Part shown: piece after piece, positions 57,125 to 64,000 of the stretch
Numbering within the stretch: the stretch's first letter is position 1
How the letters are laid out: each line of letters begins with the position of its first letter
NCBI RefSeq assembly: GCF_002305895.1
Contig: NZ_CP022203.1
Span: 6,730,001-6,794,000 of the forward strand
Direction: 5' to 3'
Length of the DNA stretch: 64,000 nt
DNA from: Corallococcus macrosporus DSM 14697
Lineage (GTDB): Bacteria; Myxococcota; Myxococcia; Myxococcales; Myxococcaceae
The notes under the pieces: model-generated
Database searches by the model: none
Seen by the model: only the letters and a program-made list of their open reading frames with translations
What the model was told of the DNA's origin: nothing
Made by a program: the position numbers and the translations under genes

Positions 57125-58053
57125 AGGAAGTCTCCCAGGCGCTTGACTTCGGGTTTCATGTCGACGCCGGACGTCTCGAGCACCCGCACTTGCATGAAGG
57201 TGATGAGTCCCAGCACGTCGCGGGCGGTGGCGCCGCCCAGGTTCACAATCCAGTTGGCGTGCAGGGTGGACACCTGCGCGCGCCCCAGCGAGTACCCTTT
57301 CAGGCCCGCCAGTTCAATGAGCCGCCCGGCATGGTCGCCCGGCGGGTTGGTGAAGACGCTGCCGAAGTTGGGCTGACTGAGCGGCTGAGTCCGCTTCCGG
57401 TAACCCAGGTCCGCGTCCATCACGGCCTTGGAGGCCACCACGTCCCCCTTGCGCAGCGCGAAACGCACTCGGGTGACGACGCCGCCCGGCGGCAGCTCGG
57501 CGTGACGGTAGGCGTGGGGCACCTGCGCCTTCGTCAGCCACCCCACCCCGTCCGCCGTGGCCACCTCCACCGCGTCGATGACGCGGAAGGCCTCGCCATT
57601 CTTCGTGCCGGCGTTCATCGCCACCGCGCCGCCCAGCGTGCCGGGGATGCCGGCCAGGAACTCCGCGCCCACCAGCGCGTTCGCCCGCATCACGTTGACG
57701 AGCCGGACGATGGCCGCCCCCGCGCCCAGGGTGAGGCGCCCCTCCTCGGGGCCCACGTCGGCCACCTCCGGGAAGAGGTCTCCGGGCAGCTTCAGCGTCA
57801 GGCCGGGCACCCCGCCGTCCCCCACCAGCGTGTTGGCGCCGCCGCCCAGAATCGACACGGGGACGCCCTCCTCGCGCGCCAGCTTCAGCAGCGCCACCAG
57901 CGCGTCCGGCGAGCGCGGGCGCACCAGCGCCTCGGCCGCGCCGCCCGCCCGGACGCTGGTGAGGGGAGCCAACGGCGCACCCGCCTTCACCTCGCAGCCC
58001 TCCAGCGACTCCACGCGCGCCGCCAGCGCCGTCTTCACGCCCGCTTCCACCAT
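57121..58053 (-). CDS. murB: UDP-N-acetylenolpyruvoylglucosamine reductase
   Basis: The 310-residue FAD-dependent enzyme makes UDP-MurNAc, the second committed step of peptidoglycan synthesis. FAD-binding motifs are VSILGGGANTLV and EFLAGIPGTLGGAVAMNAGT. The PNFGSVFTNPPGDHAGRLIE segment with the catalytic Ser indicates the shorter type II MurB. Its stop overlaps ddl. It lies five bases after murC. Confidence 0.95.
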   Translation of the reverse strand: MVEAGVKTALAARVESLEGCEVKAGAPLAPLTSVRAGGAAEALVRPRSPDALVALLKLAREEGVPVSILGGGANTLVGDGGVPGLTLKLPGDLFPEVADVGPEEGRLTLGAGAAIVRLVNVMRANALVGAEFLAGIPGTLGGAVAMNAGTKNGEAFRVIDAVEVATADGVGWLTKAQVPHAYRHAELPPGGVVTRVRFALRKGDVVASKAVMDADLGYRKRTQPLSQPNFGSVFTNPPGDHAGRLIELAGLKGYSLGRAQVSTLHANWIVNLGGATARDVLGLITFMQVRVLETSGVDMKPEVKRLGDFL

Positions 58054-58058
58054 GGGCT

Positions 58059-59477
58059 CTAGTCCTTCGACAGGGGGGTGGTGCGCAGCAGCTCGAGCAG
58101 GTCCGCCCCCACGTGGGTGATGTCCCCCGCGCCCAGCGTCAGCACCAGGTCGCCCTCGCGCAGCCGCGGCAGCAGCGCCGCCGGCAGCGCCGTGCGCTTC
58201 TCCACGAAGGTGACGTCGCGGTGGCCGTGGGCGCGGATGGCGTCCGCCAGCGCGTCGCCCGTGGCGCCCTCGATGCGCTCCTCGCCCGCCGCGTAGACGC
58301 TGGTGACGAAGAGCACGTCCGAGTCGTTGAAGGAGGTGGTGAACTCCTTCAGCAGGTCATGCGTGCGCGTGTAGCGGTGAGGCTGGAAGGCCACCACCAC
58401 CCGCCGCCCGAAGGCCCGGCGCGCGCCGGCCAGCGTGGCCAGCACCTCCGTGGGGTGGTGCGCGTAGTCGTCCACCACGGTGATGCCCTGCGCCTCGCCG
58501 CGCACGGTGAAGCGCCGCTGCACGCCGCCGAACTCGGCCAGCGACTCGCGCACCGTCTCCAGCGGGATGTCCATCTCCTCCGCCACGGCGATGACGGCCA
58601 GCGCGTTGAAGGCGTTGTGCGCGCCCACCATCCGCACGCGGAACTCGCCCAGCGCCTCCTCCCGGCGGTACGCCTGGAAGCGCGTGGTGAAGCCGTCCAG
58701 CTGGATGTTCTCCAGCCGGTAGTCCGCCATGTGCGAGCTGCCGTAGGTGACGAAGCGCTTCTCCATGCGCGGCAGCAGCGCCTGGACGTTGGGGTTGTCC
58801 AGGCACAGCACGTTGAGGCCGTAGAAGGGCACCCGGTTGCAGAACTCCACGAAGGCGGACTGGAGCGTCTCCAGGTCGCCGTAGTGGTCCATGTGCTCCG
58901 GGTCGATGTTGGTGACGATGGCGATGGACGGGTGCAGGTGCAGGAAGCTGCCGTCGCTCTCGTCCGCCTCCACCACCATCAGCTCGCTCTTGCCCAGCTT
59001 GGCGTTGGAGTCGAGCACGTTCACCTTGCCGCCCACCACCGCCGTGGGGTCCAGCCCCGCCGCGCTCAGCACGGTGGCCACCATGGACGTCGTCGTCGTC
59101 TTCCCGTGGCTGCCGGCCACCGCCACGGCGTACTTCAGGCGCATCAGCTCCGCGAGCATCTCCGCCCGGGGGATGACGGGAATCTTCCGCTGCCGGGCGG
59201 CGACCACCTCCGGGTTGTCCTTGCGCACCGCGGAGGAAATCACGACCACGTCCGCCTGGACCAGGTTCTGCGCGCGGTGGCCCTCGAAGAACGTCGCGCC
59301 CATGCGCGCCAGGCGCCGGGTGATGTCGCTCTCCCGCAGGTCGGAGCCGGACACCCGGTAGCCGAGGTTGAGCAGCACCTCGGCGATGCCGCTCATGCCG
59401 ATTCCGCCGAGCCCCACGAAGTGGACCTGCGCCGCGTGGCGCGTCTTGAAGAGACTGGGGGGCTTGTTGCGCGTCAC
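58059..59477 (-). CDS. murC: UDP-N-acetylmuramate--L-alanine ligase
   Basis: The 472-residue Mur ligase adds L-alanine to UDP-MurNAc. It begins with the UDP-binding [16 protein letters not shown], then the ATP-binding [42 protein letters not shown]-like motif ([15 protein letters not shown]) and [10 protein letters not shown] with [10 protein letters not shown]. The GTG start overlaps the murG stop (GTGA). Confidence 0.95.
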   Translation of the reverse strand: MTRNKPPSLFKTRHAAQVHFVGLGGIGMSGIAEVLLNLGYRVSGSDLRESDITRRLARMGATFFEGHRAQNLVQADVVVISSAVRKDNPEVVAARQRKIPVIPRAEMLAELMRLKYAVAVAGSHGKTTTTSMVATVLSAAGLDPTAVVGGKVNVLDSNAKLGKSELMVVEADESDGSFLHLHPSIAIVTNIDPEHMDHYGDLETLQSAFVEFCNRVPFYGLNVLCLDNPNVQALLPRMEKRFVTYGSSHMADYRLENIQLDGFTTRFQAYRREEALGEFRVRMVGAHNAFNALAVIAVAEEMDIPLETVRESLAEFGGVQRRFTVRGEAQGITVVDDYAHHPTEVLATLAGARRAFGRRVVVAFQPHRYTRTHDLLKEFTTSFNDSDVLFVTSVYAAGEERIEGATGDALADAIRAHGHRDVTFVEKRTALPAALLPRLREGDLVLTLGAGDITHVGADLLELLRTTPLSKD

Positions 59478-60625
59478 GAATGGCTCCTCGGGGCCTTCTT
59501 CTCGGCTTCGACAGGGGTGCGCTCGCGGCCGTTGGGGCCCCACGTCTGGACCATCAGGTCCACGCACACGTCCGCCAGCTCCTTGGCGGCCTCGGGACGG
59601 CCCAGAAGGCCCGCCTTCTTCTCCATCCCCTTGAGGCGCTCGGGGTGGCTCTTCAGCTCGCGAATCGTCTGCGCCAGCTTCTCCCCGGTGAGCTCCGACT
59701 CGCGGAACATCAGCGCCGCGCCCGCCTCCACCAGCGCCCGCGCGTTGACGGCCTGGTGGTCATCCGTGGCGTGGGGGAAGGGAATCAGGATGCTGGCCTT
59801 CTTGCAGACGGTCAGCTCCGCGAGCGTCGTCGCGCCGGCCCGGCAGACGACCAGGTCCGCGCGGGCATAGGCGCTGGACATGTCGTCGATGAACTCCACC
59901 ACCTCCGCCTGGAAGCCCTTGTCCTCGTAGCCCTTGCGGACCGCGTCCAGGTCGTTCTTCCCCGTCTGGTGGACGAAGTGCAGGCTGTCCCGCAGGTCCC
60001 CCAGCGAGTCCAGCGCCTCCGTCATCCGCTGGTTGAGGCCCCGCGCGCCCAGGCTGCCGCCGAAGACGAGCACGGAGAAGCGCTCGTGCGCCACGTGGCT
60101 GCGCAGGTAGTTGTCCATCAGCTTGCGGCGGATGGGGTTGCCGATGAGCTGGACCTTCTTCTCCGGGAAGAAGGCGCGCGCCTCCTCGAAGGCGATGAAC
60201 ACCACGCGGACGATTCTGCCCAGCACCTTGTTGGTGAAGCCGGGCAGCGCGTTCTGCTCCTGGATGGCGGTGGGGATGCCCATCAGCCACGCGGCCAGCA
60301 CCACCGGCCCGCTGGCGTAGCCGCCCACGCCCACCACCACGTCCGGCTTCTGCCGGGCGAGGATGCGAAAGGATTCAACGAAGGCCAGCGGCAGCGCGAG
60401 GAGCGCCTTGAGCAGGGACACGAAGCCCTTGCCCTTGAGGCCCTGCACCTTCACCAGCTCCAGCGGGTAGCCCTCCTTCGGCACCACGCGCGACTCGATG
60501 CCGCGCTCGGTGCCCACGAAGACGACCTCGTTGCGGTGATGCCGTGTCACCACCTCTTCCGCCAGGGCGATGCCCGGAAAGAGGTGTCCGCCCGTGCCCC
60601 CACCCGCGATGAGCACCTTCATCAT
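59474..60625 (-). CDS. murG: UDP-GlcNAc:lipid I N-acetylglucosaminyltransferase
   Basis: The 383-residue GT28 enzyme adds GlcNAc to lipid I to form lipid II at the inner membrane. Motifs: [19 protein letters not shown] near the N-terminus, [43 protein letters not shown], and the sugar-binding [31 protein letters not shown]. The ATG at 60625 overlaps the ftsW stop (ATGA); a second ATG follows immediately. The C-terminus has a Glu/Lys/Arg-rich tail beyond the usual end. Confidence 0.95.
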   Translation of the reverse strand: MMKVLIAGGGTGGHLFPGIALAEEVVTRHHRNEVVFVGTERGIESRVVPKEGYPLELVKVQGLKGKGFVSLLKALLALPLAFVESFRILARQKPDVVVGVGGYASGPVVLAAWLMGIPTAIQEQNALPGFTNKVLGRIVRVVFIAFEEARAFFPEKKVQLIGNPIRRKLMDNYLRSHVAHERFSVLVFGGSLGARGLNQRMTEALDSLGDLRDSLHFVHQTGKNDLDAVRKGYEDKGFQAEVVEFIDDMSSAYARADLVVCRAGATTLAELTVCKKASILIPFPHATDDHQAVNARALVEAGAALMFRESELTGEKLAQTIRELKSHPERLKGMEKKAGLLGRPEAAKELADVCVDLMVQTWGPNGRERTPVEAEKKAPRSHS

Positions 60626-61791
60626 GCCGCCACCTCCCGCATGTCGGTTCCCACCCGGCTGGGCCGCGCCGCCCCCTGGGTGTTCGCGCTCAACGACAAC
60701 AACACTCCCGCCGCGCCCATCAGCACCACCAGCGATGAACCTCCATACGACACGAAGGGCAGCGTCAGCCCCTTCGTCGGCAGCAGCCCCATGGCCACGC
60801 ACATGTTGACGGCGGCCTGGAACGCGATGATGGAGCTGATGCCCAGCCCCAGGTACGTGCCGAACGTCTCCCCGGCCGCCAGGCTGGCCCGGACGCCGCG
60901 CCACAGCACGACGCCGTAGAGCACCACCAGGATGCCCACGCCAATCAGGCCCGTCTCCTCGGCGATGATGGAGAAGATGAAGTCGGTGTGGGCCTCCGGC
61001 AGGAAGAAGAGCTTCTGCCGCCCGTCGCCCAGCCCCAGGCCGGACACGCCACCAGAGCCGATGGACATCAGCGACTCGGCCACCTGGTAGCCCACGTCAT
61101 GCCGGTGCGCCCACGGGTCCATGAAGGCCAGGATGCGCTTCATGCGGTACGGGCTGGACGCGATGGCCACGTAGGCCAGGGGCAACGCCAGCAGCACCAT
61201 GCCGACCAGGTAGCTCAGCTTCGCGCCGGCCGCGAACAGCAGCACGAAGAGCATGAACACCAGCAGCACGCTGCTGCCGAAGTCCGGCTGCATCATGCAA
61301 AGCAACACCAGGATGCCGCACAGCGCGAGGTGCGGCACGAAGCCCACGGAGAACTTCGCCACCTTCTCCCGCTTCTTCGCCAGCGAGTAGGACAGGTAGA
61401 CGACCCAGGCGAACTTCGCCACCTCCGCCGGCTGCAGGCCGAAGCCCGGCAGGCGAATCCACCGCCGCGCGCCGCCCGCCGTGCTGCCGATGCCGGGGAT
61501 GTTCACCAGCACCAGCAGGACGATGGCCGCCAGCAGCAGCGGGTAGGCCCAGCGCGCCAGCCGGCGCCAGCCCACCTTCATGGCCACGGCCATGGCGCCC
61601 AGCCCCAGGCCCGCGGCCACGAGCTGCCGCTTGAGGAAATAGAGGCTGTCGCCCTGCTTGTCCTGCGCCAGCACCGCGCTGGCCGAGTACACCATCACCA
61701 GCCCGAAGCTCACGAGCCCCAGCACCGCGCAGAGCAGCACCGGGTCGAAGCGCACGAGGGCGGCCGCCGGGGAAGGAGGAGAAGTCTTCAT
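60622..61791 (-). CDS. ftsW: Lipid II polymerase FtsW (SEDS family)
   Basis: The 389-residue protein has about ten transmembrane segments and the SEDS signatures: VMVYSASAV, RRQL-type FLKRQLVAAGLGL, RRWIRLPGFGLQPAEVAKFA, MQPDFGSS and SIGSGGVSGLGLGDGRQKLFFLPEAHTDFIFSII, ending LPFVSYGGSSLV. It polymerises lipid II at the division site with a class b PBP. The start ATG was chosen over an upstream open frame overlapping murD; GGAAGGAGGAG lies just before it. Confidence 0.95.
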   Translation of the reverse strand: MKTSPPSPAAALVRFDPVLLCAVLGLVSFGLVMVYSASAVLAQDKQGDSLYFLKRQLVAAGLGLGAMAVAMKVGWRRLARWAYPLLLAAIVLLVLVNIPGIGSTAGGARRWIRLPGFGLQPAEVAKFAWVVYLSYSLAKKREKVAKFSVGFVPHLALCGILVLLCMMQPDFGSSVLLVFMLFVLLFAAGAKLSYLVGMVLLALPLAYVAIASSPYRMKRILAFMDPWAHRHDVGYQVAESLMSIGSGGVSGLGLGDGRQKLFFLPEAHTDFIFSIIAEETGLIGVGILVVLYGVVLWRGVRASLAAGETFGTYLGLGISSIIAFQAAVNMCVAMGLLPTKGLTLPFVSYGGSSLVVLMGAAGVLLSLSANTQGAARPSRVGTDMREVAA

Positions 61792-61795
61792 GCCC

Positions 61796-63163
61796 TCACA
61801 GCGCCTCCACCAGGCGCTTGAACGTCTCGCCCCGGTCCTCGAAGTTCTTGAACTGGTCGAAGGAGGCGCACGCGGGCGACAGCAGCACCGTGTCTCCGCG
61901 CTCCGCCACCTCCCGGGCCCGCGCCACCGCCTGGGCCAGGGTGCCGCACGCGTGGACCCGCGCCGCGCCGGCATAGGCCCGGGCCAGGGTGTCCGCGTCG
62001 TCGCCCATGGTGAGCACGCCCTTCACCTTCCCCCGCCCCGCCTCCACCATGGGCGCATACGGCGCGCCCTTGCCCTTGCCGCCGGCAATCAGCCACACGC
62101 CGCTGGAGAAGGCGCGCAGCGCCACCAGCACCGAGTCCACGTTGGTGGCCTTCGAGTCGTTCACCCACTCCACCCCGTCCAGCACCCGCACGCTCTCCAG
62201 CCGGTGCGGCAGGCCCGGGTAGCCGTCCAGCCCCGCCTGCACCGCGCCGGAGGCCACGCCGCCCAGGCGCGCCAGCAGCGCCGCGGCCATGGCGTTCTGC
62301 GCGTTGTGGGCGCCGCGCAGCGCGCGGTTCGTCAGCGTGTAGTGCTCGCCCAGGAACTCGAGCCGGAAGCCGCCCGGCTCCGCCACCGCCAGGCCCGCCA
62401 GCGCCGGGGCGTCCGCCACCGGCTCGCCCGTGAGGCTGAAGCCGTACACCGGCGCCTTCGCGGCGCGCGCCAGGCCCAGCACGTCCGCGTCATCCGCGTT
62501 CACCACCGCGAAGTCGCCGGCCTGCTGGTTCAGGAAGATGCGCGCCTTCGCCTCACCATACGCCGCGTGGCTGGGGTAGCGGTCGATGTGGTCCGGGGTC
62601 AGGTTGAGGATGGCCGCGCCGCGAGGCCGCAGCGCGCGGATGCCCTCCAACTGGTAGCTGGACAGCTCCACCACCAGCGCGTCCCACGCCTCCGGGGACA
62701 TGGCGGCCTCGCTGAAGGGCCGGCCCAGGTTTCCGCCCACGAAGGTGCGCTTGTCGCCCGCGGCGAAGAGCGCGCCCGTGAGCGCCGTGGTGGTGCTCTT
62801 GCCGTTGGTGCCGGTGATGCCGAACAGCGGCACGCCGGCCAGCATGCGGCCCGCCAGCTCCACCTCGCCCCACACCGCCACGCCCGCCGCGCGCGCGGCC
62901 TGGATTTCCGGCAGCGCCAGCGGCACCCCCGGGCTCACCACCACCAAATCGCGCGACGCGAGCAGCCCCGGCGGCGTGGGCCCGGACACCAGCGCGGCGC
63001 CCAGCGACTTCACCTCGTGGGCCACGGCGCCCAGCGCGTCCTCGCTCCGCCCGTCCAGCGCCGTGACGTCCGCGCCCTGCTGACGCAGGAGGCGCAGCGC
63101 GGCCACGCCGCTCTTCGCGAGCCCGAACACCAGCACCTTCTGGCCGGACAGCGCCAACGTCAT
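61796..63163 (-). CDS. murD: UDP-N-acetylmuramoylalanine--D-glutamate ligase
   Basis: The 455-residue Mur ligase adds D-glutamate. It begins VLVFGLAKSGVAALRLL, has the ATP-binding GITGTNGKSTTTAL, the ELSSYQLEG and LNLTPDHIDRYPS motifs, GAHNAQNAMAA, and GLPHRLESV with VNDSKATN and LIAGGKGKGA. The stop is four bases before the ftsW start. Confidence 0.95.
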   Translation of the reverse strand: MTLALSGQKVLVFGLAKSGVAALRLLRQQGADVTALDGRSEDALGAVAHEVKSLGAALVSGPTPPGLLASRDLVVVSPGVPLALPEIQAARAAGVAVWGEVELAGRMLAGVPLFGITGTNGKSTTTALTGALFAAGDKRTFVGGNLGRPFSEAAMSPEAWDALVVELSSYQLEGIRALRPRGAAILNLTPDHIDRYPSHAAYGEAKARIFLNQQAGDFAVVNADDADVLGLARAAKAPVYGFSLTGEPVADAPALAGLAVAEPGGFRLEFLGEHYTLTNRALRGAHNAQNAMAAALLARLGGVASGAVQAGLDGYPGLPHRLESVRVLDGVEWVNDSKATNVDSVLVALRAFSSGVWLIAGGKGKGAPYAPMVEAGRGKVKGVLTMGDDADTLARAYAGAARVHACGTLAQAVARAREVAERGDTVLLSPACASFDQFKNFEDRGETFKRLVEAL

Positions 63164-63182
63164 GGCCGTGCCACCTCCGGGT

Positions 63183-64000
63183 TCAGCGCAGCTTCAGGGA
63201 CAGGAGCGCCACGCCACCACAGAGGATGGAGACGATCCAGAAACGGACGATGATCTTCGGCTCGGCCATCCCTTTGAGCTCGAAGTGATGGTGCACCGGC
63301 GCCATCTTGAAGACGCGCTTGCCCGTCATCTTGAAGGAGGTGACCTGAATCATCACGCTCAGGATTTCGGCGAAGAAGATGCCGTGGATGATGGCGGACA
63401 CCACCTCGTTCTTGGACAGCATCGCCAGGCCGCCCAGCGCGCCGCCCAGGGCCAGCGAGCCGATGTCGCCCATGAAGACGGAGGCCGGGTAGGTGTTGAA
63501 CCACAGGAAGGAGATTCCCGCGCCGACGATGGCCGCGCAGAACACCGCCAGCTCCGCGCCGCCCGGCACCTGGAGCACGCCCAGGTACTGGTACAGCGGC
63601 GTGGCCACCAGCCTGGACACGCCGTCCACCGTCTCCGAGTCCGCGATGCTCAGCGTGGTGCCCGCCACGTAGCAGAGCACCGCGAAGGTGATGGCGGACA
63701 CGATGGTGGGGACGATGGCCAGGCCGTCCAGGCCGTCCGTGAGGTTCACCGCGTTGGACGTGCCCACGACGACAATCCATGCGAAGACGACGTAGAACCA
63801 GCCCAGGTCCGGGTTGAACCAGCGCGTGGGGATGAAGGGCAGCGTCAGCCGGGTGTTGATGAGCAGCGTGGGCCCGAAGGAGCCGTCCGGCAGCGTCCAC
63901 GTCGTCAGCAGGCCGAACACGGCGACCAGGAAGAAGCAGGTCTGCAGCACCATCTTCTTGCGCCCGGCCAGGCCCTTGGAGTTGCGCTTGGACAGCTTGA
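63183..64000 (-). CDS. mraY: Phospho-N-acetylmuramoyl-pentapeptide transferase (5' end outside window)
   Basis: About 272 C-terminal residues are visible; the start lies beyond base 64000. The multi-pass membrane enzyme transfers phospho-MurNAc-pentapeptide to undecaprenyl phosphate, giving lipid I. The visible motifs are NAVNLTDGLDGLA (catalytic Asp), FLWFNTYPASVFMGDIGSLALGG, and KMAPVHHHFELKG near the C-terminus, all diagnostic of MraY. It opens the dcw order in this window, 19 bases upstream of murD. Confidence 0.96.
   Translation of the reverse strand, partial: KLSKRNSKGLAGRKKMVLQTCFFLVAVFGLLTTWTLPDGSFGPTLLINTRLTLPFIPTRWFNPDLGWFYVVFAWIVVVGTSNAVNLTDGLDGLAIVPTIVSAITFAVLCYVAGTTLSIADSETVDGVSRLVATPLYQYLGVLQVPGGAELAVFCAAIVGAGISFLWFNTYPASVFMGDIGSLALGGALGGLAMLSKNEVVSAIIHGIFFAEILSVMIQVTSFKMTGKRVFKMAPVHHHFELKGMAEPKIIVRFWIVSILCGGVALLSLKLR

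Noticed and set aside
1-64000. tRNA, rRNA and insertion-sequence signatures
   Set aside because: No cloverleaf, rRNA segment, transposase motif or terminal inverted repeat with target duplication was recognised when reading both strands.

Overview
This is a high-GC (about 70%) window whose gene content points to a myxobacterium (Myxococcales, Myxococcus/Corallococcus-like). Evidence: an alternative complex III gene pair, FHA/TPR regulators, TonB-like proteins with huge Pro/Ala linkers, MYXO-CTERM-type sorting sequence, a T6SS VgrG, and a division/cell-wall (dcw) cluster read as one minus-strand block. No rRNA, tRNA, CRISPR array or insertion sequence was recognised.

Layout. 1-6.6 kb (minus): electron transport, namely a cytochrome c, a NarI-like membrane protein, pentaheme ActA and the truncated ActB, preceded by a small membrane protein and a di-heme cytochrome c peroxidase. 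6.9-13.2 kb: housekeeping singletons (2Fe-2S thioredoxin-like ferredoxin, YfiM-like protein, membrane acyltransferase, FxsA, rRNA methyltransferase, YkgJ protein, glycerate kinase). 13.2-18.9 kb (minus): VgrG followed by a LysM-amidohydrolase and a propeller-like protein, a candidate type VI secretion cargo module. 19-21.4 kb (minus): NAD salvage (nicotinamidase-like plus nicotinate phosphoribosyltransferase). 21.6-30.6 kb: TonB-like protein; the coupled epmA-plsC-ppa operon; a lipoprotein M3-type metallopeptidase convergent with a CotH-kinase lipoprotein; an SPFH/SHOCT protein. 30.8-34.8 kb (minus): GT39 glycosyltransferase with an ABC exporter. 35.3-41 kb: a DraRnl-type RNA ligase, an orphan Ser/Thr-rich protein, a rhomboid protease divergent from a double-FHA/TPR protein, and a REC-XRE response regulator. 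41-43.4 kb (minus): enoyl-CoA hydratase, biotinyl domain protein and biotin carboxylase.

43.9-64 kb (minus) is the dcw cluster in the order mraY-murD-ftsW-murG-murC-murB-ddl-ftsQ-ftsA-[giant gene]-ftsZ, with repeated 4-bp ATGA/GTGA overlaps in the mur part. The giant gene (2674 codons) is the most striking object. It encodes a secreted Gly-rich/Ig-like/calcium-repeat adhesin ending in a MYXO-CTERM-like sorting tail, which is then fused in frame to a second signal-like segment, a beta-barrel, TSP3 repeats and an OmpA peptidoglycan-binding domain. Upstream of it are a good sigma-54 (-24/-12) promoter and, about 150 bp further up, a 14-bp perfect inverted repeat whose arms each contain a 10-bp palindrome, as expected for an enhancer-binding-protein site. 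It is flanked on both sides by intrinsic terminators, so it appears to be an independently regulated surface gene inserted between ftsA and ftsZ.

Functions are inferred by reading motifs in the translated sequence; no database search was run.
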